A DNA stretch of 36,051 nucleotides from Victivallaceae bacterium (GCA_028718375.1 JAQULZ010000009.1:1-36051), one strand, 5' to 3'; shown: positions 8,732 through 16,744, counted from the first letter of the stretch. The notes: generated by a model from the sequence alone, not told the origin. Translations and numbers: made by a program.

Positions 8732-8872
8732 TTAAAATGTTACAGTCGCGGTCAGGGTTGCCGCGGCAAACCAGTAGATGGTGCGCCGGATATCGCCGTA
8801 TTGGCAGTAGACGAGCGCGGCGGCAATGTCCAGGGTAATCAGGATCACCGGAAATATTTTCGTTATGTGCAT
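8732..8872 (-). CDS. Small hydrophobic (membrane) phage protein, 46 aa
   Basis: Internal start: MHITKIFPVILITLDIAAALVYCQYGDIRRTIYWFAAATLTATVTF; two hydrophobic segments; fits between neighbouring minus-strand genes. Confidence 0.65.
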   Translation of the reverse strand: MHITKIFPVILITLDIAAALVYCQYGDIRRTIYWFAAATLTATVTF

Positions 8873-8882
8873 AATTCTTTCC

Positions 8883-10571
8883 TCAAAACGGGATGTCGTC
8901 TTCATCGAAATCATCGGAACCATTGTATGGATCGGTATCATTCCAGCCGGGTTCTAATGCGTAGTCGGGAATTTGGGTGAGTTCATAATCAACCACCCGG
9001 TCGTATTTTTCCCCGGCAACCGATTTAACGATGATCTTCCGGGGAACGGCCAGCGCACCGTCCGAGGCCAGATTTACGGCCTCCTCGGCGGTATGCGGCG
9101 GGGGGACTTTGCTACGGTTCCGCCACCAGGATTCAAACTTGGCCCGAACCCAGCCGGAATGCTCCGGGCAGACCCATTCGCTGATGCTCTGCATAAAACC
9201 GATACTGTATTCAACCCGCATGGTTTTGGGAGCGTCCTCCGGCGCGCCGCGCTTATGGTGAACGCTGTATTCAATACTGTGGACGTCGTAATCGGTATAG
9301 CTGGTCTGACCGGATAAAATTCCGGCTGATTCGGCTTTCGAGGTGATTTTCTGCTGTTCCTGCTGGAGAAACTGATAGCCGCAGTCGGGACAAGTCATAT
9401 AGCCGGCGTATATCACCGAATAACACTCCGGGCAGGTCTTGGCCGGGGCTTCGCCAGTACCGTTGCCGGGTTCTTTTACCCGGACCATATCCACTGGCCC
9501 GTGGCGCATGATGTTGCCGCCGTAGTCGAGGACAAGCGTATTTTCTTTGCCGGGATGCAGGCGAAACCCGCGGCCCACCGACTGATAATACAAACCGGGC
9601 GAGTTTGTAGGGCGCAGTAAAACCACACAATCGATACAGGGAGCGTCAAATCCGGTAGTCAGCACTCCTACGTTAACTAAATATTTCAGTCTGCCCGATT
9701 TAAAATCATCCAGGTGCTGGGAGCGAAACAGCGACGGCGTATCCCCGAAAACACATTCCACTTCCAGATTGTAATCCTGCCGCAGTACTTTGGCGATATG
9801 CTCGGCATGTTTAATGCCGGAGGCGAAAATCAGGCAGGAATGCCGATTGGCGGTATAGCTGACAATCTCATCGCAGGCGGCAATGACCAGATTATCTTCA
9901 TCCATCAAATCTTCCGTTTCGGAAGCGATGAATTCACCGCCGCGTACATGAAGACTTGAAGTATCCGGGACACGTTTTCCGGCCTTGCTGATCAGCGGAC
10001 ATAAATATCCCCGGTTTATCAGTTCTTTGACTCCAATCTCATAGCAGATATGATTCAGGAGATTGTCTTCTCCGCAAATCATGCCCGATTTCATGCGGTA
10101 CGGCGTTGCGGTCAGGCCGATAAGGCGGACGTTCGGATTGATTTCTTTCATATCCTGCAAAAACGAGCGGTAAATGCCATCCCCTTCGATCGGTACGGTA
10201 TGGACCTCGTCGATCAAAATGAGATCGTAAAATCCCAATTCTCCGGCACGCTTGTACACCGACTGGATACCGGCCACAATTACCGGTGCTAGGGTATCCC
10301 GGCAATTCAAACCGGCGGAATACACTCCCACCATCAAATCCGGCGCGATAGCGTTCAGTTTTTCCACCGCCTGTTCAAGCAGTTCCTTGACGTGAGCCAG
10401 GATCAACACCCGTCCGTTCCATCTTGAAACCGCATCGCGGCAGATAGTAGTGATAACCGGAGTTTTGCCCCCGGCTGTGGGAATTACGACTACCGGATTG
10501 TCATCCCGCGTCCTTAAATGTTCATAAACCGCCTCGACCGCCTGTTGCTGGTAAGGTCTAAGCTTGAACAT
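8883..10571 (-). CDS. DEAD/DEAH-box helicase (superfamily II)
   Basis: MFKLRPYQQQAVEAVYEHLRTRDDNPVVVIPTAGGKTPV (Walker A), LILIDEVHTVP (DE-H), LIGLTATPYR, YYQSVGRGFRLHPGKENTLVLDYGGN; C-terminal CPECYSVIYAGYMTCPDCGYQ zinc ribbon. Confidence 0.95.
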   Translation of the reverse strand: MFKLRPYQQQAVEAVYEHLRTRDDNPVVVIPTAGGKTPVITTICRDAVSRWNGRVLILAHVKELLEQAVEKLNAIAPDLMVGVYSAGLNCRDTLAPVIVAGIQSVYKRAGELGFYDLILIDEVHTVPIEGDGIYRSFLQDMKEINPNVRLIGLTATPYRMKSGMICGEDNLLNHICYEIGVKELINRGYLCPLISKAGKRVPDTSSLHVRGGEFIASETEDLMDEDNLVIAACDEIVSYTANRHSCLIFASGIKHAEHIAKVLRQDYNLEVECVFGDTPSLFRSQHLDDFKSGRLKYLVNVGVLTTGFDAPCIDCVVLLRPTNSPGLYYQSVGRGFRLHPGKENTLVLDYGGNIMRHGPVDMVRVKEPGNGTGEAPAKTCPECYSVIYAGYMTCPDCGYQFLQQEQQKITSKAESAGILSGQTSYTDYDVHSIEYSVHHKRGAPEDAPKTMRVEYSIGFMQSISEWVCPEHSGWVRAKFESWWRNRSKVPPPHTAEEAVNLASDGALAVPRKIIVKSVAGEKYDRVVDYELTQIPDYALEPGWNDTDPYNGSDDFDEDDIPF

Positions 10572-10786
10572 CAGATGCGACGTACCTCCAGCCCGGCTTC
10601 AAGTAGTAAACACTTGATTTCATCGATGAATATCTCAAAAATCAGCACGGGCAGCTTCAGCCGGAACCTGACGTATTTCAGCCCGAACCCGGCCATCAGC
10701 AAATAACAGATTTCCCGCAAGACCGGGTCGTACAGACTGTTGACGACTCTTCTGGTTATAATTATTCTTCTGCATCGGCATTGCAT
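10571..10786 (-). CDS. Hypothetical phage protein (71 aa)
   Basis: Internal Met with RBS gaggtgaaatc: MQCRCRRIIITRRVVNSLYDPVLREICYLLMAGFGLKYVRFRLKLPVLIFEIFIDEIKCLLLEAGLEVRRI; coupled to neighbours. Confidence 0.5.
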   Translation of the reverse strand: MQCRCRRIIITRRVVNSLYDPVLREICYLLMAGFGLKYVRFRLKLPVLIFEIFIDEIKCLLLEAGLEVRRI

Positions 10787-10790
10787 GATT

Positions 10791-11138
10791 TCACCTCTTT
10801 TTTTCTCTGATTTCGACATGGCACAACCCGCCGGGGAGCGGTTCGCGCATATGCACATAAAGGTCTTTGACCTGGCTGTCGTTGACGAACAGCCCCGCAT
10901 TCTGGAGCGAATCCTGAATTGGCTTAATGCAATTGTCAGCGTCCCTGATGCGCCGGTCCGGCGGGTACAGCTCGATAGTCAGCTCGACCGGGCATTGCAG
11001 CGTCCGCCATTCCCCGGCCCGGACAGCCGCCGCTACCCGTTCGTGATACCTTCGCCCTTCACGGCTGATCAGCACCTGCGGCCCGACATGCCGGTAATAA
11101 TGGTTGATGCTTGGCGGATATGGCAGTTCAAATTCCAT
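10791..11138 (-). CDS. rusA: RusA-family Holliday junction resolvase
   Basis: MEFELPYPPSINHYYRH...YPPDRRIRDADNCIKPIQDSLQNAGLFVNDSQVKDLYV: hallmark RusA D-x-DN motif. Confidence 0.95.
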   Translation of the reverse strand: MEFELPYPPSINHYYRHVGPQVLISREGRRYHERVAAAVRAGEWRTLQCPVELTIELYPPDRRIRDADNCIKPIQDSLQNAGLFVNDSQVKDLYVHMREPLPGGLCHVEIREKKR

Positions 11139-11143
11139 GGTTC

Positions 11144-11171
11144 GGCTTTAGGCTTTAGACTTTCGACTTTC
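11144..11171. repeat. Heptameric tandem repeat GGCTTTA-GGCTTTA-GACTTTC-GACTTTC
   Basis: Four consecutive 7-mers at 11144, 11151, 11158, 11165; partly inverted copy ccgaaaagccgaaagcctaaaac at about 11183-11205. Confidence 0.8.
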
Positions 11172-11242
11172 GGGTACGTTTTCCGAAAAGCCGAAAGCCT
11201 AAAACCTTTTCCCCATTTTTAATTCTTAATTTTTAATTGAGT

Positions 11243-11698
11243 TTATCTTCCCCACGGCGCGGCATCATTTTTCTGCGGCGGGGGAGCGGCGGGATTGGCA
11301 GACGCGCCTTTGGGAGCGAAGCCTTTGATCTCGTTGGTGATCTCATCGGCGTCATCGCGCTTTTTGCATTTGACCGTGATTTCCAGCGGCAGATTGTGCA
11401 GATCGGCGGAGTCCTTCAGCGTCATTACATTGACCGCCCGGCAGATGGCCGAGAGGTTCCCCCTGGCGATTTTCACCGCGTCGGCGCTCGGGTTGTCGAT
11501 GTTCAGCCGCGTCCAGACTTTGCGCCCTTTGAACTCACCCTCGACAATTTCAAAGGTAAGTTCCAGGAACTGGCCGTTGCCGGACTTGGTCGGTTTGATT
11601 TCCGATTCGCTAATTACCGCTGTGTATTTCCCGGCGGGTACCGGTTCTAAAGCCACATTCGGTTCCACGGTGTTTGCGTCAAAATTAAGCGTTGCCAT
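11243..11698 (-). CDS. DUF669 family phage protein (putative ssDNA-binding/recombination accessory)
   Basis: MATLNFDANTVEPNVALEPVPAGKYTAVISESEIKPTKSGNGQFLELTFEIVEGEFKGRKVWTRLNIDNPSADAVKIARGNLSAICRAVN...; C-terminal NDAAPWGR tail. Confidence 0.88.
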   Translation of the reverse strand: MATLNFDANTVEPNVALEPVPAGKYTAVISESEIKPTKSGNGQFLELTFEIVEGEFKGRKVWTRLNIDNPSADAVKIARGNLSAICRAVNVMTLKDSADLHNLPLEITVKCKKRDDADEITNEIKGFAPKGASANPAAPPPQKNDAAPWGR

Positions 11699-11700
11699 CG

Positions 11701-11847
11701 TTATTTTTCTCCTTGGGTTGATTTTTTGATATTGAATAATTTTCGGTCTTTGAATTCCTGTTGTTTGCCTTTATTCCAGTTTTCAACCGGCCTGAAATAG
11801 CCGCACGGACGGCTCCAGACCTCGCATCTTCTGCCGCATTTAGCCAT
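11701..11847 (-). CDS. 48-aa protein resembling the glycyl-radical C-terminal tail of anaerobic (class III) ribonucleotide reductase NrdD
   Basis: Not in ORF track; manual translation MAKCGRRCEVWSRPCGYFRPVENWNKGKQQEFKDRKLFNIKKSTQGEK*. RBS caggaggcgg upstream; its own 3' end (ggagaaaaataa) supplies the SD for DUF669 at 11698. SRxCGY...NWNxGKxxEFxDRK matches the NrdD tail pattern. Confidence 0.8.
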   Translation of the reverse strand: MAKCGRRCEVWSRPCGYFRPVENWNKGKQQEFKDRKLFNIKKSTQGEK

Positions 11848-12073
11848 ATTCCGCCTCCTGTTTGGGAAGTTCTTTCAAATCCACATCAGGATACCGGGAG
11901 ATGATTTTCCCGGTTTCCGAATCGGTTTTCGTCAGCCGCATCGCATAATGCCGTTTGCCGTAATAATCGTTCAAGAGTTTGAGATCACGGAGCGCATCCT
12001 TCCTGAAATGGTAGACGACGCTGACAATCCGGCGCGATTTGCGCCGGTAGATGACCCAACTGCGCCGGATCAT
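11840..12073 (-). CDS. Hypothetical phage protein (77 aa)
   Basis: MIRRSWVIYRRKSRRIVSVVYHFRKDALRDLKLLNDYYGKRHYAMRL...; start overlaps upstream stop (12070-12073) and end overlaps the next gene. Confidence 0.65.
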   Translation of the reverse strand: MIRRSWVIYRRKSRRIVSVVYHFRKDALRDLKLLNDYYGKRHYAMRLTKTDSETGKIISRYPDVDLKELPKQEAEYG

Positions 12074-12840
12074 TTTTCCGCTCCGTTGCCGGTCATCGCC
12101 GCCATGAACGCGTTCCAGGACAACGGCAGTTCGGCGGGCAAATTAAAACGGTTTTTAGCGACGCAGGCCGGGCCGCCGACTGTACGGAGTATCCGTTCGC
12201 CGCCCTCCGCTCCGACTGGCGCGGCGATGGTGCGTTCCCGGTTGAATCCGGCGTCCTCTTTCTGCGTCCTGAACTTACGGGTGGCGAACAGTACCGCATC
12301 CACCCATTCGGAAATCAATGCGTTGGCGTGTTTGTGCAGCCTTGGCAAATAACGGTCGTAGGCGGAAGATTCCGGATCTTCAAACTTTTCGATCTTGGAA
12401 TGGGCGATCAGGATGCAGGCCATGCCTTTTTCATTCCGCAGCGCATCCAGCATATTCAGGATTTTGCGCCAGTGAGTTAAAGCATGGGTGTAGCCGCGGG
12501 CATAGCCGCCGTCGGCTTTTTCGATGCTCCGTACCCCGTATTCCCGGCAGACTTCATCGAAAATCAACCGTTCCAGCCAGTCGAGACTGTCGATAGTAAC
12601 CGTCTGGAAATCGTGTTTTTCCTGATAGAGCGCGTTCAGTGCTTCCATGACATCGGAAAAACTGTTCGCCAGCGGAAAATTATGGCAGTCGATTTCTGAT
12701 AATCCGTCCTCGGTCGGCACAAAAATCGCATTCGGCGCGGACGCGGCCAACGAGCTTTTGCCGATACCCTCGACTCCATAGACTTCGATTCTCGGCGGCA
12801 TCGGCTGTTTTCCGGATTGAATATTTTCAAGCAGACTCAT
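12070..12840 (-). CDS. Phage nucleotide-binding ATPase (AAA_24/Sak4-like RecA-type recombinase)
   Basis: PPRIEVYGVEGIGKSSLAASAPNAIFVPTEDGLSEID (Walker A), QTVTIDSLDWLERLI (Walker B), ACILIAHSKIEKFEDPES. Confidence 0.9.
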   Translation of the reverse strand: MSLLENIQSGKQPMPPRIEVYGVEGIGKSSLAASAPNAIFVPTEDGLSEIDCHNFPLANSFSDVMEALNALYQEKHDFQTVTIDSLDWLERLIFDEVCREYGVRSIEKADGGYARGYTHALTHWRKILNMLDALRNEKGMACILIAHSKIEKFEDPESSAYDRYLPRLHKHANALISEWVDAVLFATRKFRTQKEDAGFNRERTIAAPVGAEGGERILRTVGGPACVAKNRFNLPAELPLSWNAFMAAMTGNGAEK

Positions 12841-12893
12841 ATTATTGTCCTCCTGTTTTTTGGGTGTTTATTGAAATAATTTTTCCGCTTCCG

Positions 12894-12953
12894 AAGCGCA
12901 TAGCGCGAAGTATGAAGCGGTATATCGCCATCCGTCGTACGGATTATACTTCG
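12894..12953. repeat. Multi-stem palindromic element overlapping the stop codon of the ParB-like gene
   Basis: Outer stem cgaagtat (12906-12913)/atacttcg (12946-12953); inner atccgt-cgt-acggat; flanking cgcttc-c-gaagcg just upstream. Confidence 0.6.
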
Positions 12954-13651
12954 TTACCGTGACGGGTCAGGATTTTGGTCAGCACCAGGCTGAATTCATC
13001 GAAAAGCCGCTCGGAAAGCCGGTTCTCGGCAAACTTCAGGATTTCGGCCAGCGCATCCTGTTCTTCCTTGGTCAACGGGACTATTTCTGATTTGGGTTTA
13101 TTCCGGTTGACTGTGCGGTTGTAGGCGGCATTGATCGACATTTTGCCGGACTGGACCGCAGTCTTGACATCTTCCGGCGCACGATCCATTACGGTTCTGG
13201 TTTGTTCGATTTTTCTTGTAGATACGCCTAACAAAGATGCCGTTTTTTGAGCTGATTTTCCCAGAGCGCAATCTTGCGCTCTGGAAGGCTTTGGTAACAA
13301 ATTATTAATTAATGGCATTCGTTTATCCAATTCCTCCATGCACTTCATAATCTCAAAATCCTTTAAGTTTCTGCGGTTGCGCTGGCAGCGGATGGCGTAC
13401 TGCAGTGCTTCGTTTTCATCAGAGAACGCCTTCGGCATGACCGGAACGTCGAATATTTTGGCCTTTCTGGCCGCGCGCAGCCGGGTATGGCCATCGATCA
13501 CAGTGGTATCATGACCTTCCCAGACGACGATTGGCTGACTGCGGTCATAGCCGTTTTTCTGCATGTCCCAGTAGACGCGATCAAGCACTTTCTCGTTGAT
13601 CGGAAACAAGTCCCGGAACGGCGGCGCCGTTTTTAAAAATTCAATATTCAT
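12944..13651 (-). CDS. ParB-like partition/nuclease domain protein with HTH
   Basis: DRVYWDMQKNGYDRSQPIVVWEGHDTTVIDGHTRLRAARKAKIFDVPVMPKAFSDENEALQYAIRCQRNRRNLKDFEIMKCMEELDKR...AQKTASLLGVSTRKIEQTRTVMDRAPEDVKTAVQSGKMSINAAY. Confidence 0.92.
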   Translation of the reverse strand: MNIEFLKTAPPFRDLFPINEKVLDRVYWDMQKNGYDRSQPIVVWEGHDTTVIDGHTRLRAARKAKIFDVPVMPKAFSDENEALQYAIRCQRNRRNLKDFEIMKCMEELDKRMPLINNLLPKPSRAQDCALGKSAQKTASLLGVSTRKIEQTRTVMDRAPEDVKTAVQSGKMSINAAYNRTVNRNKPKSEIVPLTKEEQDALAEILKFAENRLSERLFDEFSLVLTKILTRHGNEV

Positions 13652-13688
13652 GCGAGCTCCTTTTTTGGGTTAAGAAGTTAATGGAGAA

Positions 13689-14483
13689 TCAAATGTTGAT
13701 AATGCGGATTTCCTCGTAGCCGGTCGGCCAGAGATTTTCGGCGCGGCACTTTTGTAGCCGCCCGATGGCGGCGGCGTTTTCCACTTCGGCCAGGTCTAAG
13801 GATTCATCCGAAATCCTCCAGACGCCGCAGCGGAACGGTTCGTGTTTTTCCACCGCGATCAGATGGAACGGATGATTTTCGCCGGACGCTTCCCGAAGTA
13901 TGGCGCGATAAAAAGCCGCCTGATATACGTACTGGAAACGCCGGGCGTCGGCTTCGAAATAATCGAGGTTGTCGCAGGTCTTGAGATCAATAATGCCGTT
14001 TGTTTTATGGAAAAAGTCCATTCTGATCTGGCACGGTACGCCGCAATATTCGGCGCGGATTACGCTCTCGGCAATTCCGTCCTGAAGTAGTTCGGCCGCC
14101 ATATTATGCAGTTGGACCGCCGTTTGCAAACGCCGGATAAAATCAAAGTCTGATGGCGAGATCACCGCCTTATCCTGCTCTTCCAGCCAGGACTGATACG
14201 CCTGGGTATTCTTCCCGTAGGGCTTGCCGGTGTTCGGGTTGACCGGTTCTCCGACGATATATTCAGCGTCGAATTTATCGCGGCCTTCCAGAATCAGGCT
14301 GTGCGCGGCGCGGCCGATGACATAAGCCGGGCGGTCCTCGTCGATAATTGCGCCGGTCTCTTTTTTATGGAATAATTCCGGGCATTTGCGAAAATCCGCC
14401 AGTGAGTGGCTGGACAAAAACCGGTCTCTTTTGGCGTGATATTCTTCCGCGGGTTCGATAATGATGTAATCAGGTTTGTTCAT
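13689..14483 (-). CDS. PD-(D/E)XK exonuclease (DUF3799/RecE-like phage exonuclease)
   Basis: Start at MNKPDYIIIEPAEEYHAKRDRFLSSHSLADFRKCPELFHKKETG...YVIGRAAHSLILEG...CQIRMDFFHKTNGIIDLKTCDNLDYFEADARRFQYVYQAAFYRAIL (D...D-x-K). Confidence 0.9.
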   Translation of the reverse strand: MNKPDYIIIEPAEEYHAKRDRFLSSHSLADFRKCPELFHKKETGAIIDEDRPAYVIGRAAHSLILEGRDKFDAEYIVGEPVNPNTGKPYGKNTQAYQSWLEEQDKAVISPSDFDFIRRLQTAVQLHNMAAELLQDGIAESVIRAEYCGVPCQIRMDFFHKTNGIIDLKTCDNLDYFEADARRFQYVYQAAFYRAILREASGENHPFHLIAVEKHEPFRCGVWRISDESLDLAEVENAAAIGRLQKCRAENLWPTGYEEIRIINI

Positions 14484-14583
14484 GGGAAAATCCTTTTTTG
14501 ATGATAAATTTTGCGCCTTCTCTATATATCTTTTGCAAAAACGATGTGTTTTGGCGGCGAAAAAAGGTACGGGAAACGTTTTT

Positions 14584-15204
14584 TTACCGAAAGTTTCTCC
14601 ATTCGCGTAAAATTCCGGCCAGTTTTTCCGCGCAGGCGTCAATAAAAGAGCGCGGAACTTTCAACTTTTTCGCCACTTCCCGGCGAGGATGTTTCCGCAG
14701 CAGTTCGCAGGCCCGGCGCTGGAGCGGAGTAAGGTGCGAACAGAGATATTCAATATCCATGTAAAAATCGGCAACCGGCGGACAACATTGCGGCAGAATG
14801 CCGAAAAGCAGTTCATGGTGGGTATCGACGAATTCCAGCAGTTCCACGCTTTCACCTTCGTCGAAACAGACTTTTTCATTCAGCGAAATACAGCGGCGGT
14901 GCCAATCCTTACCCGGTGACAAGCGGTGGCGCAGCAGACCATAAAGATGCCGGTCAACGATGCACCGTATCAAATTTATCGGAATCAGGCCTCCGGGATT
15001 ACAATCCCGGGTACCAATTACCGCCGCCGCCATCAGTTCCTGTTCAATGTCCGGCAGATCGTGTTCCTTATAACCGGCCTTGCCGATGGCTCGCGATGCT
15101 GTTGTCCGGACAATCCTGACGATAAAAGGATTAATGCCGGTGTAAGAGTTTTTTGAGTGATAACGCCATGCCGGCGCTTCCGCGGGTTCTTTTTCCTTAT
15201 CCAT
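14584..15204 (-). CDS. Sigma-70/ECF-like RNA polymerase sigma factor (phage-type)
   Basis: KAGYKEHDLPDIEQELMAAAV (region-2-like), C-terminal LTPLQRRACELLRKHPRREVAKKLKVPRSFIDACAEKLAGILREW (region-4 HTH). Confidence 0.7.
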   Translation of the reverse strand: MDKEKEPAEAPAWRYHSKNSYTGINPFIVRIVRTTASRAIGKAGYKEHDLPDIEQELMAAAVIGTRDCNPGGLIPINLIRCIVDRHLYGLLRHRLSPGKDWHRRCISLNEKVCFDEGESVELLEFVDTHHELLFGILPQCCPPVADFYMDIEYLCSHLTPLQRRACELLRKHPRREVAKKLKVPRSFIDACAEKLAGILREWRNFR

Positions 15205-15293
15205 ATAGAGCTCCGTTTAGCAGAACCTGAGACCGCCTCCGCCAAGCGATTTTCAGCGGATCAGAAAGCGTGTCTCTCTAAAGATATAAGGGA

Positions 15294-15331
15294 GAGATTT
15301 CATGTCGCATTTACGAGATTTCGTGTCGCAT
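15294..15331. promoter_or_regulatory. Two 17-bp direct repeats gagatttcRtgtcgcat, 21-bp periodicity, candidate operator
   Basis: 15294-15310 gagatttcatgtcgcat and 15315-15331 gagatttcgtgtcgcat (1 mismatch), 90-127 bp upstream of the start at 15204. Confidence 0.6.
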
Positions 15332-15365
15332 CGGCTTTTTTTGATGATTTTTTCGATTTTTTTTC

Positions 15366-15417
15366 AAAAAAAATGCCGAATCTTAACCTTTTTTTGCAAA
15401 AGACATTGATTCGGCAT
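15366..15417 (-). terminator. Intrinsic terminator of the 15434-19082 operon
   Basis: Minus strand: ATGCCGAATC...25-nt loop...GATTCGGCAT followed by a run of Ts, just 3' of the stop at 15434. Confidence 0.75.
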
Positions 15418-15433
15418 CAAAAAAATAGAAAAA

Positions 15434-16744
15434 TTACAAATGCCAGTGGACTATTTTTTCGGGAAAATATCCGGGATTATATCCATATCTAATCGTATCA
15501 CGAAAATGTATTGCAAGTAATTCATCGTGAAGGTACATTTTTTCGATAGCAAAGATTACAGCTTTTCTAAATGCGTCTGCGATTCGTTTCATCTGATTCG
15601 CAAGTTTTTTCCGTTGCCCGGCAGGAGCCACTGCTTCGTATATGGCTACGGTAAGGCAATCCAGATCTTTCTGTAACTGTTCCGCCATTGAATTATTTCC
15701 TGATTTTTTTGCTTTTCCCAATTCTTCAGAAATTAACATGGCTTCCTCACGGTATTGTCGGATTGCAGTTTCGTCGGCGATATTATCGGCCCCCGTTACC
15801 GGAGCATCGTGAAGCGAAAAACCTTCTTCAAATTCGTCCATATCCACACGATCGATTGAAATATAATCCTCAGATTCACCGGAGATGCCACGCATTATTT
15901 CAACAACCGGAGTAGCTGTATTTGGCCGCTCCAGCATAAAATGCAGATAGTTTGCGCCGGTATTACCGGTTGTTAACATAAACTTTTCACCACCATCGAA
16001 ACGCATCTCCCACGCATCGCCGCACTTACGGAATATGTTTTCCGGCTCGGGTTCCGGTGCCGGTGCCGACGGCGTTACCAACTGCGCCAAGTTGCATTCC
16101 CGGATTAATTCCAATTCCGTTTGAACATTGAAGTCGAGCACTTCATTCAGCGGCACAAACGCCGATCCCATATCATTTAAGATTTTCTCACTGGTTCCGT
16201 AGATGACTTTCCGGGCGGTTACCAGCAGAATATATGGTTTGTGTTCTGCACAGTTAAGCCGGTAGATCAGGTCCATGATCTCGTGATTCCAGCTTTTCAA
16301 GGTCAAATAAACCGTTGCCGACTTGCTGCCGGACAACGGAACCACACCCAGTTTCCAGGTGTCTTCTTCTTTGCCGAACTCCTCGATATGCGGGATGATT
16401 TTGAATATTTTTACGATCTCCGGCAGCAGGCCGCTGGGTTTGACGGTGAAAAACAGCACGTCGGTTTTTTCAATATCGTATTCCTTCTGCCGCCGTTCCC
16501 GGCATACCGCTTCATATTTACCTTCCCATTCATAGACCTTTCTGAAACCGCAGGACAGATCGCATTGGTCAGGGCAGGTAATAACCTCCGCCATTTTCCC
16601 GGTCGGAGCCAGATATTGTCGTTGCAGCTTGTCAAAATTAAGGCTGTCACCGAGTTTTAAGCGCCAGTCGGCCAGCGCCGCTTCGGCACTCAGGCGTTTA
16701 CTGATAAAAGTCCAGAAATTTTCTGTTTTATTGTCTTTGCTCAT
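15434..16744 (-). CDS. Uncharacterised protein: N-terminal PTGK/Cys-rich segment plus C-terminal module resembling one found in large bacterial signalling ATPases
   Basis: NFDKLQRQYLAPTGKMAEVITCPDQCDLSCGFRKVYEWEGKYEAVCRE...TWKLGVVPLSGSKSATVYLTLKSW...; C-term FRKCGDAWEMRFDGGEKFMLTTGNTGANYLHFMLERP...IRQYREEAMLISEELGKAKKSGNNSMAEQLQKDLDCL...YNPGYFPEKIVHWHL. Start overlaps upstream stop (16728-16744). Confidence 0.85.
   Translation of the reverse strand: MSKDNKTENFWTFISKRLSAEAALADWRLKLGDSLNFDKLQRQYLAPTGKMAEVITCPDQCDLSCGFRKVYEWEGKYEAVCRERRQKEYDIEKTDVLFFTVKPSGLLPEIVKIFKIIPHIEEFGKEEDTWKLGVVPLSGSKSATVYLTLKSWNHEIMDLIYRLNCAEHKPYILLVTARKVIYGTSEKILNDMGSAFVPLNEVLDFNVQTELELIRECNLAQLVTPSAPAPEPEPENIFRKCGDAWEMRFDGGEKFMLTTGNTGANYLHFMLERPNTATPVVEIMRGISGESEDYISIDRVDMDEFEEGFSLHDAPVTGADNIADETAIRQYREEAMLISEELGKAKKSGNNSMAEQLQKDLDCLTVAIYEAVAPAGQRKKLANQMKRIADAFRKAVIFAIEKMYLHDELLAIHFRDTIRYGYNPGYFPEKIVHWHL

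Noticed and set aside
12894-12953. Possible retron ncRNA or integron attC site
   Set aside because: No reverse transcriptase or integrase in the window; no attC R'/R'' boxes seen.
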